Positions 35,420-47,732 of a stretch of 64,000 nucleotides of DNA are shown piece after piece. Positions within the stretch are counted from its first letter, which is position 1. Every line of letters starts with the position of its first letter. Under the pieces are notes generated by a model that was given only the letters and a program-made list of their open reading frames with translations, searched no databases and was not told the DNA's origin. The DNA lies in NCBI GenBank assembly GCA_030704615.1, contig CM060733.1:51088001-51152000 (forward strand), written 5' to 3'. The DNA comes from Takakia lepidozioides. Its lineage: Eukaryota; Streptophyta; Takakiopsida; Takakiales; Takakiaceae. The translations under genes and the position numbers were made by a program.

Positions 35420-35981
35420 TTCCCTCTGCGGAGGGCTTGCAGACCAAGATGATTTCAGAGACCAGGCTGTTCACCCAACCCTCAACCTAATCCTAACGGT
35501 ATATATATATATATATTAAAGAAAAGGGGAGGTAGCCCTTCCTCGGCACACTGTCCCAAGCCCTTTTAGGATAGGGATAGGATAGGATAGCCCTTGAAGC
35601 TTTATTGGAATTATTTGTAGGGAAAAAAATTAAAACCCTAGGGTGCCCGAAGGCTGCCATGAGGCATGTACTCACGGTGGACCGTGCTCGATAACTCCCG
35701 AGCAAGAACATGAGAAGAAGACAAGTCCAAAGACAGAGGGCCATGACGGAGGGTCATGAGGGGCCTTAGCGAACAGAACAGAAGGCTACAGCAAACTGCA
35801 GCAGGTTGTTGAAACAGTTACACTAGACTTGGGGGTGATGGGAACCTAGCAAGATCGCCCCTAGCGAAACTACTCTTGCGAAACAAGGCAGATGAACAGG
35901 CTCCTAGAGAGTGAGCCAGGCTACAATCTATCTCTGGTGCTTGGAGAGGGCCTGATGTGTTTCCAGTTGACCTCCGATCGC
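35420..35981 (-). repeat. LINE 3' tail with (TA)n
   Basis: A (TA)n tract at 35502-35517 ends a segment that continues into the LINE ORF2 remnant at 35982 and has no gene of its own. It may be the 3' tail of that LINE read on the minus strand. It lies about 90 bases upstream of the Mpv17-family ATG, so it would sit in the promoter or 5' leader. Confidence 0.45.
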
Positions 35982-37066
35982 TCAAATTATGGGGAAGCTG
36001 AATAGGCTAGATCTGTGCCCTCTCCAGCAATCGGGGATTGAATCTGTCCATACACAGGAGAGCTCATCAGAGCATTGACAATTGATCCCAAGCTTCCCCC
36101 AAGTCGAGCGGAAGGCATGGAGGAGTGTTGGCTGATGCTGCGGCTTCATGGCGACCTCTGCACACAAAACCGCCCAGGCTTTCTTAGCTGCCACTTTAAG
36201 GTCAAAGAAAACCAATGTGAGCAGTGCAGTGGGAGAGGTATTGTCGTTGTCCAAGATCCATGCACATCTGCTTTTCCATAAGTTCGAAAGGGTGGTTGTC
36301 CTTAGTGCCTCAAACACAGGGCACTCCGAAACCATTTCTTTGCCCCTTTTGTCATAGTTCAGTAATATGGGCACTGGTAGCAGAGGCATCAGGCCCCAGG
36401 CTTGGTAGAATTTTCTCACCATGGGCCGTATAGTATGTGGAGCAACACAATCAATCAGGCAGTGTTCAAGGGATTCAATGATCCCTATATTGCAACATTG
36501 ACAAAGCAGAGCTTCCCTGAAGTTCAAGAACTAGCCCACCTTTAGAACCATGTTGGCTATTTGCCAAAGGAAGGCACTGACCTTAGCCAATTTGGTTTTG
36601 TCCCAAATGACAGCCCAGATACACTTCCAGTTTTCATTAGCAAAGTTTTCATGACTCCATCTATCATTCCATTTTGCAAAGAGAGGTTTAGCGCTCAATA
36701 TGTCCATCGATACGCTTTCTTTGCAGAATAGGAGAAAAAGGGGTGGTAGTCGTTCTAAAATTTCCAATTCCATTCAGCCGGGTCAAGCTGCAGGGAGGGA
36801 ATGTTAGTACCTCCAATGAGGACGAATTTAGCGCTTTTCAACCAAGGAAGGATTGGAGAAACCACCGGAGCCATTGGGTCAAGGGGTCTGGATTTGTCAG
36901 ACCATAAACAGATACGAGCAGGAGACACGAGGGAGGAGGGGATGGTGGTAGCCTGTAGAGATGTTAAAGAAAGGAAGCCGGTGAGGGGATCCGCAGAGAA
37001 TTCGTAGCCAGTAACAGAGTGGGGAATATTTGCCTTTTCATTCTTCCTCTTGGATGGCAGTGACAC
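35982..37066 (-). pseudogene. LINE (L1-like) ORF2 C-terminal remnant
   Basis: Read leftwards, WKCIWAVIWDKTKLAKVSAFLWQ (near 36615-36550) is followed by LCQCCNIGIIESLEHCLIDC (near 36510-36450). Together they form the zf-RVT zinc-binding domain that follows the reverse transcriptase in plant LINEs (C-X2-C ... E-H-C-X4-C). Upstream frames to 37066 fit the linker after RT, with stops and shifts near 36535 and 36770. The RT active site and the endonuclease are missing, so this is a 5'-truncated insertion, the usual LINE outcome. Confidence 0.75.
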
Positions 37067-37948
37067 ATTCGCATTTTTTTATTTTTTATTTTATTTTGTG
37101 TGTATTTACCTGAATTGAAGTTGGGGAAAGGACCAGGGATGGCGGCGAGGAGCTCCGCGTTTTGCGGTGAGAGGAGGCTCGCCCAACGGACACCTTCGTC
37201 TCCTTACGATCTCAAGGGCCTTCTGAGGCTTGAAGGATTCAGGCCTGGCCCCCTCCTTCAGAGCCCTTTATCACTGTTAACCGTGTGCCCTCAGTCTGGC
37301 GATAAAAAAGAACCTTGTCTCGCGTTTTTCTGTCAAGCGGTCGCTTTCCAATGAACTACCTTCGCTCGATCTGTTGATGAAGGTCTCCTTCATCCCCTAG
37401 GACTAACCTTGGGTCCTTTCCCTTGACAGCAACCTCAAGTCAAGCACACTTTACTCCAGCCGCCTTGGTATGATTCATCCCTCTCCCTCCCCTCTCAAGT
37501 TGCCACATATCCCCAAATCATCGGGCCGCCATTCCACAGGCCTCATCATTTCCCCATCTATGGCAGCCGGCTGTGCATGAGAAAATCATCCCCCCCAGCC
37601 GCCACTCCACCCCCCCCCCCCCCCCCCCCCCCCCACCCCGTCACCTTTCGCTTCCCGCTCCCTTGGCCTTGTCTGCTTCTCGTCGGCATTCCGCTCCTGC
37701 GACCTTGCCTCAATTCCTGCTGCTCGAACCTGTTAGCAAACCTTGTTTGCATTTTTGTGTTCCTCTCAAATTGCTCGCCTTGCTTGGTTTTCAAATATAG
37801 GCCTCTTCTGATTCCAGCTACTTCGTCATTTCCTCTTTCCCTTTGTCTTCCTAGCTTTCTAATTGCTTCAATCCTCATTCTTGCGGTGTCTGTTGTTGTC
37901 TGCTTCGGTCTCTCTCTTGCATCGGTGCTTCGCCCCCCTTGATCAATT
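37067..37948. other. No assigned gene; poly-C tract
   Basis: It contains a run of about 25 C (near 37610-37634) flanked by C-rich sequence, and a Ser/Leu-rich open frame on plus that I treat as 5' leader of the LINE ORF1 fragment. The C run is a likely site of length error. Confidence 0.35.
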
Positions 37949-39115
37949 ATGGCTCCTCAGCACAAATCCTTCCGAGGAGCTCCCTGGTCCCGTCATCAAA
38001 GCAGATCAGCTGCTGGTATGCCGCGCAGCTCATCTCAGCCCTCCACAAGCAACACTGGTTATTTCCAGGCTCACTGCGCGCTAGCCCTTGGACGTGGTGC
38101 TACTGGATCAGCTCGCCCAGTTCAGCATCGTCCTTTGGGTCCCTGGCTCTCCCCTACCCCGGCTCCCTCTATTCCCCAAGCTTCGCGGAATTCAGATAGT
38201 TTCCCAGGTAACAGTCGCCTCAAAAACCCCCCGGCCCCCCGTCTGCACTTGGACGAATCCTTGTCCGAGCAATCGCAGGACATCTCTGAGCTCCAGAGAG
38301 CCATGGGCCAGAATCATCCCACGCTCAATATGGACGTCAAAGACCTCATCTCTCCAGAGTTGCTGATTATCAGGAAAAAGGTGTCCATTTCCCTGGAAGA
38401 AAGGTCGGTAGAGCATGAATTCGCGAGGGACTGGGCTATTAGGCACTTAGGGGGTTCGGGAGATTAAAAACAGCACTACTGTCATACCAGGGGAAGGGGT
38501 TTCTTTTCTGTCCTGGTGGAAACTAAAGAGGCAACAGACAAGGCTCTCTCTTTCAACCCCCACTTGGCTGGATTCAATGTGAATATATTCCCATGGTCGA
38601 GTGCGATGGGAAACAAAAATGGCAAGGTGCATGTGAAGTCCAAGAATTATTGCCCTGCCATATATTCCTGACCAATATCTCTTTAATCTCCCAGACATAG
38701 GCAATTTCCTTGGGGTTTATCTTGGTTGCTTGGCGGTATTTGACCCTGGTATGCGCACTGACGAGCTTAAGAAAAATCCTAACTGGCGGGGGGCTACTAT
38801 TTCATCAAGGGCCAATGAATTAGGCTTTGCCAAAATTGTTGTTATGATGCCAGAGGATGCAGTTATACCAGAATTTATTGGCCTCCTAATTGATGAGGAG
38901 GGCAATTTCTTCTCTGTCAAATTATCCGAGGACTCATCTTCAATGACTTGCTATTTATTGTGGGCAAGCTGGCCACCTAAAAGCTGAATGTCCTAAAGCA
39001 AAAGAAAAAGGGCTCATCCCTCTCAAGAGGCAGACTCCCCAGCTGCCCCCTCAGAAGAGCTGCCCTTTGGCTATAATCCTCCTCAAGTGATCTCGCCTTC
39101 AAGCCAGCCATTCTT
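37949..39115 (+). pseudogene. LINE ORF1-like (DUF4283 plus CCHC knuckle) remnant
   Basis: A Ser/Pro-rich N-terminus is followed by FARDWAIRHLGG (38420-38455) and GRGFFSVLVETKEATDKALS (near 38493-38550), the DUF4283 region. Next come IPEFIGLLIDEEGNFFSVKLSE (38870-38930) and a single zinc knuckle (C-Y-L then CGQAGHLKAEC at 38948-38990). This is the gag-like ORF1 of plant LINEs. Frames shift near 38465, 38700 and within the knuckle. It lies head-to-head with the ORF2 remnant, so the two are probably independent insertions or an inverted copy. Confidence 0.68.
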
Positions 39116-39954
39116 TTAGTGGCGAATAATCGCCAAATTTCGACCTCGGGCGGGTCTTGGCGACAGGGGTAAAGGGAAATGAGGCTGAAAAATCATCACT
39201 TTTCGCCAAAAGCTGATCTGATGGGCCCACCAATCGCTAGAGGGGCCTCCAAAAGGAGGCACATGGCGCCATATTGAGTGAAGACAGTTTACAGTAGAGG
39301 AGCCAGATCCCACCGACCACGTGCAGGACATCGCCGCATTCCGAGTGCGCGGGAGGACGTGGAGCGAGCTATGTTGCCCATTTTTGTACATATATACATG
39401 TATATATATGGGTAAGTTCTAGCGACGACAAAAGGTCGAGAGCTAGTTTAGCGTAGAGCAGGAATAGGGTGCCATAGTGCCACATCATCGTCGCCACGTT
39501 TTGTAGCCACCTGTCGTAGCCACGTTTCGTACGTCGTCAATTTCTTTCTATCTGCCCGGACTGCCTACCCGAAAAACCCCAAAGCGCCAAGTTTTTCGGA
39601 GCGTGCCCAGATTGCCCGGTTCTTGAAGTTCTTGAACTGCAGGAGCTCTACATTTTCCGCCATCGTTCACCTTGCAAGCTGCAAGCCCTCAAGAGTCTCG
39701 CTGCTCAATGCAAACAGTGGATTTTCGACTTCGGTTTTCCTTCAAAGGCTCCGCAGATCACATCATTTTGCTTGCTTAGGCTTGTGAACGCCGTTACCAA
39801 TCATCGACCCACATTGCATCAATTTCATAGGCCAAGGCCGGATTTCAAACAGAAGATTACTTCTTATTTCCTTGTGGATCCATAGCTACAAGAAATCTGC
39901 ATGGGTAGATGGTCAACTGGAAACAGCAGCGGCAACAGCACAATTGAATGCATG
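39116..39954. other. No gene seen
   Basis: It includes an alternating tatata/catata tract near 39389-39410 and repeated cgtcg/ccacg words near 39480-39540. Nothing can be assigned. Confidence 0.4.
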
Positions 39955-39956
39955 AA

Positions 39957-40190
39957 GGCACCTTCTTAAACACATTTCAGCCTGTTTTTCCCTGTTATCA
40001 AAGTCGTCCCTAAATTTTCATGTTGAATTCTGCAAGTTAGCTCGTTGGTGGATCTAAGGTGGTTGGAGTGATTTTGACATGTTACTGCCAATGTAGGAAC
40101 AGGAAAGTATCGGAAAACAGATAACAGAGACGAGGAGAAGCTCTGGAATGAATACGTTTCCGATGTCCTGGTATCTGCAATGTCTTCCAT
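39957..40190 (+). repeat. Interspersed repeat R, copy 1
   Basis: The block starts gcaccttctt, then cagcctgtttttccctgtta, and tttcatgttgaattctgca, and ends gacgaggagaagctctggaatg. A nearly complete second copy lies on the minus strand at 63740-63967, with partial copies at 40519, 40620 and 51781. No coding frame is shared, so this is a non-coding mobile or duplicated unit of unknown class. Confidence 0.7.
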
Positions 40191-40518
40191 TTATTTCCTT
40201 ATTTGATGTCACAAGTAAGTGTTGAGATTATTATAGGGTACAAGCAGATGTAATCCAGCAAAATGTTCATGGTCATATTTATGGAAAGGTACAGAGGTTA
40301 GAATGCTGGCTAGCTGCGAAGTGAAGAAGTTTGTCCATCCTTCAAGTCAGCTTGGTCTTAGCAGGTTGTGTTTCAATCCCTGCCTGCTTTGCTGCACCGT
40401 GGTGGTTCTCACAGACCAATCCAACATTACTTGACTACAGACACAAGCAGCACACACAAGAGGTCATTTTGGGTTGATGGTCAAATCCTCCATAGGTCAT
40501 GCCACAAGGTCAAGGCCA

Positions 40519-40775
40519 ATGTGGTGAGGGCACCTTCTTCTTCGACCTATTTCAGCCTGTTTTTCCCTCTCATCAGACTCTGCCCTGAGATGCATACTGA
40601 ATTGTCAAGGACAATGTGGTGAAGGCACCTTCTTCTTCGACCTATTTCAGCCTGTTTTTCCCTCTCATCATACTCGGCCTGAGATGCATATTGAATTCTG
40701 TAAGTTAGCTTGTTTGGGTGGATCTGTGGTAGTTTGGAATGACTTTAACAAAAACAGATAGCAGAGATGAGGAGA
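40519..40775 (+). repeat. Interspersed repeat R, two partial tandem copies
   Basis: The ggcaccttcttcttcgacc word occurs at 40529 and again at 40625. The second copy continues through gaattctgtaagttagctt to gagatgaggagaaaa, the same order as copy 1. It ends where PPR-coding sequence starts. Confidence 0.65.
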
Positions 40776-40779
40776 AAAA

Positions 40780-43348
40780 AACTCGACATTTGTGTGTGTT
40801 TGCAATGCGTATGCAAGCCTGGGATCTCTGGAAAATGTGTGGTGTATGCAATGCTCGTGCCCAACCACATAACGTTTGTTTGCATCTGCAATGCATGTGC
40901 AAGCCTGGCAGCCCTGGAAAAGGGCAAAGAGGTGCATGGTTGCATTGGGAAAGCTGGAATTGTACCAGATGTCATTCTGAACAATACCCTCGTGGACATG
41001 TATGCCAAATGTCGGAGGCATTCCAACAGATTCAGATACGTTTGTCTGTCTCTTACTTAAGTGCATCAAGATGAAAGGTCTGGAAGGTGGAAAGCAGGTG
41101 CACACTCACATTATCCAAAGTGGATTCACGCCAAGTGTTTTTCTCCTTAACACCCTTGTCAACATGTATGTGTTAAGTGCGGGAGCATCATGGATGCTCA
41201 CCAAGTGTTCAACCGAATGCCTCAATGATCGATCTTTGATCACGTGGAATATGCAATGCGTGAGCAAGCCTGGTAGCCCTGGAAAAGGGCAAAGAGGTCC
41301 ATGGTTGCATCGCGAAAGCTGCAATTGTACTAGATGCGAAGGGAGTTTTCAACACTGTGGCTGAACAAGATATTGTGTCGTGGCACGCGATGCTTGCAGG
41401 GTATGCACAGCAGGGACGTGGGATGGTGGCTTTGGAGACCTATGATCAAATGATGGGGGAAGGGGTGAAGCCCAAACACATCATGTTTGTGTGTGATTGC
41501 AATGCATGTGCAAGCCTGGCAGCCCTGGAAAAGGGCAAAGAGGTCCATGGTTGCATCGCGAAAGCTGGAATTGTACCAGATGTCATTCTGAATGATACCC
41601 TAGTGGACATGTCTGCCAAATGTGGGAAGTACATCAAGATGAAAGGTCTGGAAGCTGGAAAGCAGGTGCACATTCACATTATCCAAAGTGCAAGGATGCG
41701 AAGGGAGTTTTCAACACTATGGTTGAACAAGATGTGGTGTCGTGGCACGCAATGCTTGCAGGGTATGCACAACAGGGACGTGGGTTGGTGGCTTTGGAGA
41801 CCTATGATCAAATGATGGGGGAAGGGGTGAAGCCTAACCACATCACGTTTGTGTGTGATTGCAATGCTTGTGCAAGTCTGGCAGCCATGGAAAAGGGCAA
41901 AGAGGTCCATGGTGACATTGTCAAATCTGGAATTATACCATATGTCATTCTGAACTCTTCCCTGGTGGACATGTATGCCAAATGTGGGAGGCATTTCAGA
42001 AGATTCAGATACGTTTGTCTGTCTCTTGCTTAAGTGTATCAAGATGAAAGGTCTGGAAGCTGGAAAACAGGTGCACACTCACATTATCCAAAGTGGATTC
42101 ACGCCGAGGATGCGAAGGGAGTTTTTGACACTATGGCTGAACAAGATGTGGTGTCGTGGCACGCGATGCTTGCAGGGTATGCACAGAAGGGATGTGGGAT
42201 GGTGGCTTTGGAGACATATGATCAAATGATGGGGGAAGGGGTGAAGCCCAACCACATCACGCCTGTGCATGTGCAAGCCTGGCAGCCCTGGAAAAGGGCA
42301 AAGAGGTGCATGGTTGCATCGCGAAAGCTGGAATTGTACCACATGTCATTCTGAACTCTACCCTCGTGGACATGTATACCAAACGTGGGAGGCATTTCAG
42401 CAGATTCAGATACGTTTGTCTGTCTCTTGCTTAAGTGCATCAAGATGAAAGGTCTGGAAACTGGAAAGCAGGTGAATATACATTATCCAAAGTGGATTCA
42501 TGCCAAGGATGCGAAGGGAGTTCTCAACACTATGCAAAATGTGGGTGCATCGAGGATGCGGAGGGAGTGTTTGACAGTATGGCTGAAGGAGATTTGGTGT
42601 GACCGTGGAGTGCGATGATTGCAGGGTATGCACAGCAAGGGCGCAGGATGGAGGCTTTGGAGACCTATGAGCAAATGATGGGGGAAGGGGTGAAGCCCGA
42701 CCACATCACGTTTGTTTCCGTTTGCGATGCGTGTGCAAGCATGGCAGCCCTAAAAAAGGTCAAAGAGGTCCATGGTGACATCGTCAAAGCTGGAATTGTA
42801 CACTGCCCTGGTGGACATGTATGCCAAATATGGGTGCATTGAGGATGCGAGTGTTCGACAATATGGCTGAACAAAATGTGGTGTCGTGGAACGTGATGAT
42901 CGCAGGATGTGCCCATCATGGTTGTCATAAGGAGGTCCTGCAACTATTTGAAGGAATACAAAAGAATGGCTTGAAGCCAGACAATCTCACCTTTATATGT
43001 GTTCTCTCTGCATGCAGCCACACTGGCCTACTGAATGAAGGAAATCAAGATCATGGTGTCACTCCAACAGTAAAGCACTTTGGCTGTATGGTGGACCTTC
43101 TTGGACAATTGGATGAGGCAGTGGATCTGATTAATAAGATGCCAATCAATCCAGATGTTGTGGTGTGGAAGGCCTTGCTTGGTGCCTACAGAATCCATGG
43201 AAATGTGGAGATGGTTGAACGTGCAGCGCCATCTATCCTCAAATGGGATGAACAGGATGCGGCGACTTATGTGTTGCTATGCTGGCAGGTGGGATGATAC
43301 TGCAAAGGAGAGAAGAATGTTGAATGTCAGAGGGGTTAGAATGGAGCC
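40780..43348 (+). pseudogene. PPR-DYW gene, PLS repeats and E domain (5' part), decayed
   Basis: Tandem PPR motifs repeat the themes [49 protein letters not shown] and LVDMYAKCG. The E domain follows at 42900-43330 (LTFICVLSACSHTGLL, VDLLGQLDEAVDLI, VVWKALLGAYRIHGN). In plants such proteins bind single-stranded organellar RNA, and DYW-class members edit C to U. The ATGAAAGGTCTGGAAG word recurs at 41071, 41639, 42044 and 42445 (spacing 568, 405, 401), showing tandem growth of ~400-bp units. Stops and frameshifts break almost every repeat. The E+ region runs into a copia element at 43349, right after the codons for VRMEP, and resumes at 48121. Confidence 0.85.
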
Positions 43349-43735
43349 TATTGGAAACTAGACCTGCCCTCTACCTCCTAGAGATATTGACAGATAGCTT
43401 CTAGCACAAGCAGCAGTACAAAAACTGACAGCCTAAACCAACCAAAGAGTTAGTACTAACAAGAAGTGTCAGTCCTAACAAGAATGCTCCTTACTGCAAA
43501 AGAAAAAACTTACAAAAGTAGATGCTGGACTTCTTCTCCTCCTCTCTCTGCAATCTACTACGATAGCACATCCAAAATGCTAGAAGAAGTGTTGGGCATT
43601 GCCTCAGCCTTTCCCTTAAATCCTACATGAGTTCTCTAGAAACTTCTGGTGGCTGGAACCTTCTGGTAGAACTATCCCTAGCCGTCAAAACCCTAACAGA
43701 ACCCTAGCTAACTAAATCTGAGCTGACTTCTAACA
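43349..43735 (-). repeat. Copia 3' LTR (left on plus)
   Basis: It starts TATTGGAAACTAG and ends GACTTCTAACA. The expected TG end has become TA. Partner of 47733-48120. Confidence 0.9.
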
Positions 43736-46700
43736 CTCCCACTCAGCGAGGATTGAGACTTAACCCAATCAATTCCATGCATCTAGAATGCTTTTCTTTG
43801 GATAGAGCCTTTGTGAGTGCATCAGCTGCCATGTCCTTAGTCCTATAGAAAACCAACTCAATCTCCAAACCAATCATTTCTCTAATGAAATGATGTTTGA
43901 TATCTATGTGATTGGTCTGGCATGATGAACAGGATTCTTGCTCAGCTCAATGTTGCTCCTGTTATCAGCATGCACTTTTGTTGGCTGTTCTTTACTGAAG
44001 CCAAGTTCACCAAGAAGCCTTCGAACTCTTTAGCTGCATGAGTCAAAGCCATATACTCTGACTCAGTCGAGGATAGAGCAGTGGTCTGCTGTCTTTTACT
44101 GCTCCAGCTCACAACACCTCCACTCATTACAAAGCAGTAGGCAGATATGGATCTCCTCTCATCTGTGTCTCCTGCCCAATCTGCATCACTGTATCCTTCT
44201 AGTGATGCTCCAGTGTTCTGCTTGTTGTAAGTTAGACATGTATCCGCAGTCCCTTTCAAATATCTAATCACCCTCTTGAGTGTTTTCCAATGCTGAGGTC
44301 ATGGGTTGTGCATGAACTTACTAAGCATTCCCACTGCATAGGCAATGTCTGGTCTGGTGCCAATCATTGCATACATCACAGATCCCATGGCTTGTTGATA
44401 TGGAACCTTAGCCATTTCCTCAATCTCACTTGGAGATTTTGGCTCCATTTCCTTACTCAGCTTGCAGCCAGTTTCCCAATGGTGTTGGTGCTGGTTTGCA
44501 GTCCTGCATACCAAACTTCGCAACAACATTCCTGACATACCTCTCTTGGCTCAACTTTATAGTTCTTGCCTTCCTGTCCCTCAGAATCTGAATTCCAAGT
44601 AGGTAGTTCAATCAACCATCTCAAAGGTTTCACTCAAATCATGCTTTTGCCTGCGTATGGTATCCTTGTTGTCGTTGATCAGTAGCAGGTCATCCACATA
44701 GAGTGCTATTATCATGACACCTGATGTCATGTAGTAAATGCTCTGATCAGCTGTACTCCTTACAAAACCTTGGCCTGCCAAGTAGCTATTGATCTTCTCA
44801 TACCATGTCTTCGATGCATGTTTGAGTCCATATAACGATTTCTTGAGCCGACACACCTTATCACCTTCTTGGAAGCCTTCTGGTTGTTTCATGTAGATCT
44901 CCTCCTGGAGATCCCCATTCAAGAATGCAGTCTTCACATCCATGTGTTCTATCTCCCAGTCATGCTTTGCTACCAATGCCAGTCTCTGGCCACAAGTTTG
45001 GCCTTGTACTTCAGTATCTCATTGTTGGGTCCTCTTTTCACTTTGAAAACCCACTTGCAATCTACCGCCTTTCTACCACCAGGCAATGTTACCAGCTCCC
45101 AAGTCAGGTTTTTTTTCAGAGATTTCATCTCCTCTAGTACAGCTCCCTCCCACTCATTGGCATCATCCCTTGCCAAAGCGTCATTGAGGGTGGCTGGCTC
45201 CTCTGCATCATCAAGGGCATGGAAACAACTTTCCATCTGCCCTATGTCATCCATAGTCAGACCAGTCAGTCCTTCTGCCACATTAGCTCCAAACCTTTCT
45301 GGGGGTTTGCTGATCCTTCCTGACCTTCGAGGATCCCCATCCTTGTCAATAGGATCCCGATCTTCAGAATCTTCATCCTCTTCTGGTTTCTTCGCCACCT
45401 TCTCCCTTTGAGTGTAAACCTTTAGTACTGGTTGTTCCCTTTCTTTTTCTCCCACATCGGGGATTATCACAGGAACGGACAGGTCCTTGGGCTTTGTCTC
45501 CTTCCCAAAACTACCCTCATCATACAGGACATCTCTACTCCTGATTGACCTCTTGGTTCTAGGATTGTAGACCTTGTACCCCTTGCATCCCAGATCATAC
45601 CCAATGAAGATACATCTTTCTGACTTGGCATCCAACTTGCTCCTTTGCTCATCAGATATCAATGCATAAGCAGCACAAACCAAAAACTCTTAGATGCTTT
45701 AGGTTTGGCTTCTTCCCACTCCATGCCTCCTCTGGAATCATGTCTTTCAAAGCTCGCATGGGACTCAAATTTTTCAGATAGGTGGCAGTGCTGATCGTCT
45801 CTCCCCAAAACTCTGGTCCAAGGCCTGAGGTCTGTAGCATACATCTAGCCTTCTCAACCAGTGTTCTGTTTAATCTCTCTGCCACTCCATTCTGGGCTGG
45901 ATTGTCCCTCGCTGTTACTTGGCTCTTTATGCCTTTCTCAGCAAGATAGCTTTTGAATTCCTGATTTAGGAATCCCCCTCCACCATCGCTCCTTAGAACC
46001 TTGACTTTGAGGTCCAGCTGGTTTTCTACTTCATGCACAAATTGCTTAAAACCCTGCAGCACTTGACCTTTCTCTCTCAAGGGATATAAGAAAGTCTTTC
46101 TACTCATGTCATTAGTGAAGGTGACAAAGTACCTAGATCCTCCCAGCGATGTTGTCTTCATGGGGCCACACACATTTGTGTGTATCAACTCCAGCCTCTC
46201 CTTGGCTCTTGTGGCAGATTCCTTGGGCATTGATGACTTGTGTTGTTTCCCTTTAGCACATCCTTCACAGAACTATAGCTCATGTGACCAGTCCACATTC
46301 AGCCTCAGCGCCAACTTTTGAAGATCCTTGATCGCTTGTGTCCCCAAGTGACCCAACCTTCTATGCCACAATGGTGCAGTGTCCATTGTGTCCCCAACAT
46401 TGGCCTCCTCCTGAGTTCCAAATGTACTCAAAAGCTTGTAGAGTCTCTGATCCTTCACTCCATAGCAGAGCTCCTCGTTGCCCTTTTGGATGCTGCAAGC
46501 ATTGTTTATGAAAATGACATCATACCCAAGCTCATCCAAGGTACTAACAGATATCAGATTCTTTGCCAAGTCTGGCACATATAGGACTTTCTGAAGGGTA
46601 CAACGGGTAACCTTACTCTCTTTTCTGATAAAGTTGTCAGGGATTTCTCCCATCATCGTACTTACAGAAAACGTCTTGTTGCCCATCTTTACGCTCCTAG

Positions 46701-47662
46701 GCTGAATGGGTTTCAAGTTGTGAAACAACTCCTTCCTCCCACACATGTGGTTAGTAGCTCCAGAGTCCAAATACCACTCATCTCCACAGTGTTCTCCTTC
46801 AGTAGTCAGCAGGTAGTCTTCATCACGACTGTAAGTTGCATCTGCCATAAACATGTGAACTTCACTGTCGTTGCCCATGTCAGCGACATGTGCATGTACA
46901 GACTTCCCTTTCCTTGGTCACCACTTGTCCTTCTTGGGCTTGTCAATCTTCACCTTGCAGTCATTCCGGAAATGCCCAAATTTGCCACATCGGAAACATG
47001 CTCCATCTTTCTTGATGGAAGTAGCCGTCAGGGCAAACCGCCCTCCACGAGCTTCAAAATTCGGCCTTCAAGACCACATGCAAGTCCTTAGGCAGTCCAC
47101 CAGTGCCTCCACGAGTCAGCACAGGCCGTCCACAGGTCAACATGGGCCACCACACCCCATACTTGAGCTACCCCTAGTTAGCTTGCTTTCTTCCATGATG
47201 AGTTATGAAGTGACATACTTCCAACTCAGTCTACTCTTACCATGAGTAGCCATGTGGTTTCCACCATGTCATAACTCTTTGGCAACGTACCAAACAAAGT
47301 CATGATCTGAAGTGATTCCCGCATCAATTATCTCTAGACACATGGCTTTAACAGTGGCAATGTGAATGGCTACACTCTCACCTTCTCTCATTCTCAAGTC
47401 CATGAGCTATTTCCATAGGACATAAGCTTTCCCCATCGCATCTATCTCATACACCTCACTTAAGGGTCTGCCAGACCTCATGAGCAGTTGTAAAATTCCT
47501 TACCAAAACTACCAGCTTTGATCTCATGTTTGTGACCAGAGCTGCCATTGCAAGCTCATTCTTTTGGATCCATCTCACCTCCTTCAGGTTATCATCTGAA
47601 GGCTTTTTACTACTGACCATAGGCTCTTTGAAGAGAGCAGGAGCTGCATCGTGTAGATCCAA
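43736..47662 (-). pseudogene. Copia gag-pol, multiply broken
   Basis: From right to left: gag (47662-47456 and onward, interrupted), zinc knuckle near 47000-46950 (CGKFGHFRNDCK), protease LDSGATNHM (near 46765), pre-integrase HRRLGH (near 46365), integrase (46230-45700), RT with YVDD (near 44695) and RNase H with YSDADWAGD (near 44190). The first integrase catalytic Asp is replaced by Asn in the IHTNVCGP motif (near 46172). The second Asp (LRSDGGG, near 46000) and the Glu (NGVAERLNRT, near 45885) remain. Stops or shifts lie near 46273, 45655, 44975, 44610 and 44300. The copy cannot transpose on its own. Confidence 0.9.
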
Positions 47663-47717
47663 CTCTTATAGTTGTTGTCATCCAGTGGCTCAACTGTCCA
47701 AGTAGTTGTAACGTCTT

Positions 47718-47732
47718 GTGGGCCCATAACCT
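47718..47732 (-). other. Copia primer binding site (half-tRNA type)
   Basis: Directly inside the 5' LTR the minus strand reads GGTTATGGGCCCAC. This is complementary to the anticodon arm of initiator tRNA-Met, whose loop contains CAT. Copia-type elements prime from a cut initiator tRNA. Confidence 0.8.

Noticed and set aside
37577-37942. Pro-rich plus-strand open frame over the poly-C run
   Set aside because: The Pro residues come from the C run, and no conserved domain is present.
40668-43000. Many long open frames on minus across the PPR array
   Set aside because: They are antisense shadows of tandem PPR repeats; their similarity to each other only mirrors the sense repeats.
44869-45411. 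A 180-codon plus-strand open frame
   Set aside because: It is antisense to the RT and linker of the copia element on minus, with no independent features.
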